A stretch of DNA of 64,000 nucleotides, from assembly GCF_025698545.1 (NCBI RefSeq), contig NC_068569.1, positions 17,856,001-17,920,000 on the forward strand. Direction: 5' to 3'. The position numbers were made by a program, and so were the translations under genes. This document shows, in pieces, positions 58,379-64,000 of the stretch (its first letter is position 1; the number at the start of each line of letters is the position of its first letter). The notes below the pieces were generated by a model, which was given only the letters and a program-made list of their open reading frames with translations, was not told the DNA's origin and did not search any database. The DNA comes from Gossypium raimondii (taxonomy: Eukaryota > Streptophyta > Magnoliopsida > Malvales > Malvaceae).

Positions 58379-61300
58379 ATGTCGTCTCTCGAAATAGGTT
58401 CGGCCAGAGTCGGCGACGTCCTCGTCGTTTCGGCGGCCGATAACGACGATGTTTCCCCCATCGAAGAAGTACGTCTTACAGTTTCTAATGACGACGACAC
58501 GACACTCCCCGTTTGGACATTCCGAATGTGGTTCATCGGACTCCTCTCTTGTGTTCTCCTTTCTTTCCTCAATACGTTTTTCAGTTACCGGTCGGAGCCA
58601 CTCCAGGTTACCATGATATCCATACAGGTGGCGTCGCTCCCTGTGGGAAAGTTTATGGCGAGAGTGCTACCAACCACCAAGTTTAAGATCCCCGTGGTAA
58701 ACAAGGAGTTTACGCTGAACCCTGGTCCGTTTAACGTAAAAGAACATGTGTTGATCTCTATTTTTGCTAATGCTGGGGCTGCGTTTGGTGGCGGGACGGC
58801 TTATGCTATCAGTATCGTGGATATTATCCGGGCTTTTTATCATAGGAAGATCGGTTTCTTAGCTAGTTGGATTTTAGTCATCACCACACAGGTTTAAATG
58901 CCCGTTCTTTCGAAAATAATACGTTGTTCTTGGAACTCCTCTTTTGTTTTACTTTTTTCCAAGTCTAAAATTGAAAACATATGGGCAGGTTTTGGGGTAT
59001 GGATGGGCGGGGATTATGAGGAGGTTCGTGGTCGAACCTGCGGAAATGTGGTGGCCAAGTAGCCTGGTTCAGGTTTCTCTTTTCAGGTAACGGTGTCGTT
59101 TTCGTGCTTTGTGGTATGCCTCTTCATCGTAGTGGCGTACTGAATTTTTAGACTTTACCCTGTGTAAAATTAAATTGAACTTTATGGTTACTAGGAGTAA
59201 CACATGCACTTGATAGAGTTTGCCCTGTGTAATCATCTTATCTTTTAGAGTTTCTCTCTCTCTTTTTTAACCCAAAATAAAGTTTGAATTTCATGGTTCA
59301 TTATTTCAATTTCAATTAATTATAAGTGTTAGGTCTACCATTTAGCCGAAAATTAAAGTGATGAAAAATTGGAAGAAAAGAAAAAAATTCATCAAAATGC
59401 TCGGATTATTGGAAGAAAAAATCAGCATTTTAAAAATACATCATTTTGAATTAAAGTAACTTTTCTCTTATTTTCTCTTCATCATTAAGATGAACATGGA
59501 TCTCTATTATTTTCATTCTTTTCATGTTTTTCTCCTAGTAAGTTAATTTAAATTTTATATTCTCTTTCATTTTACTGCACACTCTTTTCTCTTTTCTTTT
59601 TTCAACTAAACATTCTTTCCAACTATATGTGTTTATATCATTATTTGCATTAATAGTGATTATTATTTTATTAAAAAAATTAAGTCAGTCAAAAATTTTC
59701 AAAAGAACTTTTTATTGTATAGAATATCATGGCTTTGCAATAGCTTGTTTTTCCTTGCCAATGCTTGAAGTCAATGAAAAAGCTCATAAATTCTTCAGGG
59801 CCATGCACGAGAAAGACAATAGCCGCAAGTCCCGAGGGAAATTCTTCTTGATTGCACTTATTTGCAGCTTCTCCTGGTACGTGTTTCCAGGCTACTTGTT
59901 CCCCACATTGTCAGCCATTTCTTGGGTGTGCTGGGCATTTCCCAAGTCCGTAACAGCCCAGCAGATCGGATCGGGAATGCAAGGGATCGGCATCGGATCG
60001 TTTGCAGTCGACTGGTCGGTCATTGCTTCCTTCCTCGGCAGCCCTCTGGTGACCCCTTTCTTCGCAATTGTTAATATCTTTGTAGGCTTTGCGTTATTCT
60101 TGTATGTCGTACTTCCGACTGCCTACTGGGGACTTGACCTTTACCAAGCTCGCAACTTCCCTATTTTCTCCTCACATTTGTTTAATCACAAGGGGGAACC
60201 ATACAACGTATCAGGCATTGTAAACCAGAATTTCGAAATCGATATGCCGGCATATGAGCAGCAGGGACTTGTAAACTTGAGCGTCTTCTTTTCTCTCACT
60301 TATGGCATTGGCTTTGCTGCCATTATATCTACTCTTTCACACGTAGCTGTGTTTAATGGAAAGTAAGCGACCGAAAGCTTTTAATCTTATAGCTTCACAC
60401 CCGACTTTTTGGATTGGCCGTCTTTTAACGTAAAACTTTGTGTTGAATGTTTGGAACAGGGAGATACATACACAACTGAAAGCTTCTTTCAAGGGAAAAG
60501 AAGATATTCATACAAGGTTAATGAAGAAGTATAAGAGCATACCGAACTGGTGGTTTTACCTGTTGCTCGGGTTGACATTGCTGCTTTCTCTTGCGTTATG
60601 TGTTTTTATGAAACGTGACATCCAAATGCCTTGGTGGGGACTTATCTTTGCAGCTGCCATTGCTTTAGCTTTCACTCTTCCTGTTAGCATCATAACTGCC
60701 ACTACAAATCAGGTAACAAGCTCTCACTTTTGTACGTAACTCTTCTTTGAAGTACTCATATCCGACACATTCCAAATATGGTCCTTCAAATATATAAGAA
60801 GAGGCTTTAAAAAATTTGAGTATATCAATGTCAAAAAATACATACCTATATCCGACATTCAATATTCGAGTATGAGTAACATAGCCCATAGCATGTTAAT
60901 TGAAGTACTGGAAAATCGTATAGTTCTGAGTTATTGCGTGATTTCCCTGAACAACTTTTGTATCTTGATGATCTGCATTTGCTGAGTGTGGCCCTTTCTG
61001 TTGCTAGTCACCAGGACTGAATATCATCACTGAGTACATCATGGGTTACATTTTACCAGGAAAACCAATAGCCAATGTTTGCTTCAAAACCTACGGATAT
61101 ATAAGCATGGCACAGGCAGTTTCCTTTCTTAACGATTTCAAGCTCGGCCATTACATGAAGATTCCACCAAGATCGATGTTTGTAGTCCAGGTATGTCTCA
61201 AAAAGAAATCGAATGTTTAAAGGAAATAAAGACATTTGCAAAAGACAAAACGTTGACAATTAATTGAGTGTAGCAGGCAATAATTGCTGATAGACATGAT

Positions 61301-62019
61301 TTTGACAATTTAAAAGATAAATATATATAAGAATAGAACAGGACCTTTTGTATAGGGTATATTTGCTAATTCTCTCTTCTTCGTAAATTGTGTTGTATTA
61401 AAAGAGCATTGGGACTGTGATAGCTGGAACAGTGAACCTTGCAGTGGCATGGTGGCTGCTGACCACAGTTGAGAACATATGCCAGGATCACCTACTTCCT
61501 CCCAACAGTCCATGGACATGTCCCGGTGACCGAGTCTTCTTCGATGCATCGGTTATCTGGGGTCTTGTCGGACCGAAAAGGATCTTCGGTCCCCTCGGGA
61601 ACTACTCTGCTCTCAACTGGTTCTTTCTTGGAGGTGCCGTGGGGCCTGTAGTGGTATGGCTATTCCACAAAGCTTTCCCTAACCAGAAATGGATCCCACT
61701 GATCAATCTTCCAGTGCTCTTGGGAGCAACAGCTGCGATGCCACCAGCCACATCATTGAACTTCAATTGCTGGCTTATAATTGGATTCATCTTCAATTAC
61801 TATGTTTTCAAGTACCGAAAAGGTTGGTGGCAGAGATACAATTATGTTCTCTCTGCAGCACTTGATGCTGGGTTGGCTTTCATGGGAGTGCTCTTATATT
61901 TCACATTGACAATGCACGGAATTAGCATATCTTGGTGGGGAAGTGATGGCGAGCACTGCGATCTAGCTTCTTGTCCAACAGCAAAAGGCATAGTTGTAGA
62001 TGGTTGTCCAGTTTTTTAG
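58379..62019 (+). CDS. OPT: Oligopeptide transporter, third tandem copy (diverged)
   Basis: Six exons: 58379-58891, 58989-59086, 59799-60362, 60460-60712, 61008-61190, 61405-62019. The sum is 2226 nt, 741 aa. Exon phases are the same as in the other two genes, and exons 2, 4 and 5 have identical lengths; exons 1, 3 and 6 are 12-15 nt shorter. NPG lies at 114-116 and KIPPR at 527-531. Many substitutions (for example [22 protein letters not shown] for the GNGTVYAV region) show that it split off well before the other pair. Exon 6 follows an AAAG acceptor and reads [19 protein letters not shown], where the others have FIGT. Intron 2 is 712 bp against about 290 in the others. It is complete and probably functional; substrate unknown. 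It may represent a distinct OPT subtype (OPT1/5 group). Confidence 0.92.
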
Positions 62020-62299
62020 ATTCATTTCAATTCAACATCAAATAATTTAGGCTTCAAGAACTCTACATTTTTATAATTAGCACATTCTCTAGAAGAAAAA
62101 GAAAAAAATAGTATTTGTTTAAATGTTTTAAATATAGTCATTTTATATTATTTTCTTCTCTGCATATAATGAGCTTACAAATCACAATATAGAATAAAAC
62201 TGAAACATAAGTGGAAATAAAAGGAAAAGAAAAATGTAATATTATACATATGATATCTATATATTATCTATATACATTTTAACGACCCAAAAAGTCACT
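62020..62299. other. Convergent 3' region of the third OPT and the small-protein gene
   Basis: About 280 bp holds both 3' ends. AATAAA-like strings occur on both strands (AATAAAACTG near 62193 on +). Confidence 0.4.
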
Positions 62300-62596
62300 T
62301 CACTTGTGAGCAACTGATCTTGATACAGGAGCGGCATATCTGGAGGAGAACCCACGATATAGAGAACCCTGAAGATAATCATCTCCATTGCAGTCGTCGA
62401 AGTTATGAGCATAACTTAAAGGGTCGTACCTAAACCCACCAACTGGTCTTGGTTTCCTTGGCATGAAAGCTGCCGTTATGCTATTGCCCAAAGCTTTTAT
62501 TTTTCTTTTCGTGCATGGGAGCTTCAGCTTGAGCCGACCCCAGCAGGAAAGCAACCCTTCTTCCTTGGTTTTCCTCGAAGCTGAACTCTGCTGCAT
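62300..62596 (-). CDS. Small conserved plant protein with FRYDPLSYAxNFDD motif
   Basis: Single-exon, 98 aa. The N-terminus is polar and basic (SRKTKEEG), with a tryptophan/cysteine-bearing basic stretch (SCWGRLKLKLPCTKRKIK, about 17-34), MPRKPRPVGG at 45-54, then FRYDPLSYAHNFDD at 55-68, an acidic patch, and a serine/arginine-rich tail (GFSSRYAAPVSRS). I recall small plant proteins sharing the RYDPLSY(A/S)xNFD block, which are of unknown function. No signal peptide or membrane segment. It converges on the third OPT gene. The long, fairly GC-rich leader upstream (to about 62950) supports a real transcript. Function is not known. Confidence 0.72.
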   Translation of the reverse strand: MQQSSASRKTKEEGLLSCWGRLKLKLPCTKRKIKALGNSITAAFMPRKPRPVGGFRYDPLSYAHNFDDCNGDDYLQGSLYRGFSSRYAAPVSRSVAHK

Positions 62597-63535
62597 GGTT
62601 TGCTTGAGCTCTTTTCAAGATAAACTTTATTGCTTCAGAGTTCGGAGTGGTCGATGAATAAGAAATAAAGGTTTGTGAGGTCTCTAGATTTTGTCTCGTT
62701 TCATTTAGTTTGGATTTTGAGTGTGTGGTATTAGAAGAAGAGCATTGGTCAAAAGGATCAGTACGTGAAAATGCTCTCCTTTTGGATTTTAAGGGGGAGG
62801 AAAAGGCAAAGAAAGAAAGGTGAAACTGAGAAGTAATGCAGACAAGGAAGGTGAAGAAGGAATCTAAAATGAGGAAGAGATAGAGTGAGTGAGGAATGAT
62901 CTGTCGCTATTTCTTTTCGCCAAGCGATATCGAGTACATGATAGAAGGTGTAATAAATCTGCACCATTGGCTACGTCGACCATGACCCCTACTCACTTTT
63001 TTAAAATTAACGCGTACATTGCCAACAAACAAACAAAGAAAAATTGATAGGAGGAATATATAAAAATATCGAACTTTACATAACAAGAATATTAATCCAT
63101 CAATTTTTTTTTTGTATAATTCAAAAAAGGATTATCATGTATATGGAAAAGTGCATATCTTCTAATAACGGGAAATTTGACCGTGACTTGGAGTCTAAAA
63201 GCATAACTCTTAAGTTTATATTTAAAAACACAATGCATAAAATATCTAGTTAAAAGAAGTGATGATTCAAAACCGATTAAAGAATGAATTAAACCAATTA
63301 AATTGAAAACTAGTAGATTGATCAATTAAATTTAATCTTGGTCGTCTTACTTTTATGGTTTTCTTGTTTAGCAAATTTGGAAGAGTATGAATTTATTTAT
63401 ATTCCAAGATATAATTTAGATCGCTAATGAGATTGTCAAGGTTTCACTTAATTAGGCACAACAATATGAGTTAAGCCTTTGGGGGATCAACGCACTAGCC
63501 ATCTTTTTGACTCCCATGTAACCTTGGAAGGAACG
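62597..63535. other. Upstream region of the small-protein gene and AT-rich DNA
   Basis: 62597-62990 is less AT-rich and likely holds leader and promoter of the - strand gene. 63000-63535 has no recognisable feature apart from sequence that may lead into the RNase H relic. Confidence 0.4.
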
Positions 63536-64000
63536 TGGATGCATTTATCCATTGATGGACCAATGGTAAGAGGTAATGGGAATGCTTTGATTGGGGGTAT
63601 GTTGTGAGATTAATATGGGAATTGGATTTTGAGATTTAATCACTACTTGAGAAGATGTACAGCTTTTGAGATTGAATTATACGGCATTTTAAATGGCTTT
63701 CTTGTTCTACCCAGCAAAGGAATAAGAAGGGCCATAATTCAAACAAATAATCTAGATGTGGTCAAAGTTTTGCAAGATAATGCAATGGCCGACTCAGGAA
63801 TCACTGTGCTTAGGAGGATCCAACAGATTATAAGAGCTGAAGGTCAATGGCGGAAGAGATATGTTCCTAGAGAATATAATCTAGTTGCCGATTGCTTAGC
63901 TAAGTTGAGTTTAACATGGAGGTCAAGCCTATATAGATTATTGATGTCGCACCTATCGAAGTTCCGCAATTCCTTCAACAAAATAAAGCTAATAGTGTTT
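63536..64000 (+). pseudogene. LINE-type RNase H domain relic, cut by the window edge
   Basis: On the + strand from 63538 the frame reads WMHLSIDGPMVRGNGNALIG, two stops close together near 63604-63615, then YGNWILRFNHYLRRCTAFEI, ELYGILNGFLV, RAIIQTNNLDVVKVLQD and KRYVPREYNLVADCLAKLSL. This is the RVT_3/RNase H fold seen at 578-975, better preserved. The usual acidic residue in QTDS-type strings is replaced by Asn (QTNN), and the stops remove an active product. The frame stays open after the stops to the right edge. Confidence 0.75.

Noticed and set aside
1-64000. CRISPR arrays, operons, ribosome binding sites, phage-type systems
   Set aside because: The window is plant nuclear DNA with spliced genes; the tandem arrays found have no spacer structure.

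Overview
The window looks like a piece of a plant nuclear chromosome: multi-exon genes with GT/AG introns, AT-rich intergenic DNA, and about half the length made of transposon remnants. All genes belong to eudicot families. The repeat style (hAT-like elements with GGGCCGGGC-type ends, Gypsy and Copia remnants, PIF/Tourist-like elements) suggests Malvaceae, probably cotton (Gossypium). The genus is an inference from memory of such sequences; nothing was searched.

Layout. 1-17.9 kb is gene-poor. It holds an RNase H (LINE-type) relic, a large TIR element (1918-6697) split by a solo LTR with a perfect target duplication (2312-4562), a SIP1-type aquaporin gene (6829-7554, -), a second TIR element of the same family (7802-9178), a Copia relic, foldback MITEs and two hAT-like elements. 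17.9-23.6 kb holds two convergent genes: a histidine-phosphatase/phosphoglycerate-mutase-like gene (+, nine exons, 265 aa) and an ODR4-like gene (-, eleven exons, 488 aa). 23.9-30.7 kb is again transposon-rich: two hAT-like elements, a foldback, a Gypsy 5' LTR with a broken gag-pro, and a tandem repeat. A single-exon PB1-domain gene lies at 31.0-32.4 kb, and a 14-exon CIPK8-type kinase gene (449 aa) at 37.4-41.0 kb.

43.5-62.0 kb is an oligopeptide transporter (OPT) cluster of three complete head-to-tail genes. All have six exons with matching phases. The first two (754 aa each) have identical exon lengths and come from a recent tandem duplication whose limits can be seen in the flanks. The third (741 aa) is older and more diverged. 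A small conserved plant protein gene of unknown function (98 aa, -) converges on the third OPT gene, and a second RNase H relic runs off the right edge.

Exon maps for the PGM-like, ODR4-like, CIPK8 and OPT genes were built by hand from GT/AG junctions and reading frame. Each sums to a whole number of codons and gives an uninterrupted protein. I found no tRNA, rRNA or CRISPR-like feature, and nothing that clearly forms a new biological system. The most unusual structure is the pair of related TIR elements that flank the aquaporin gene and carry ~147-bp tandem arrays mostly in opposite orientation.
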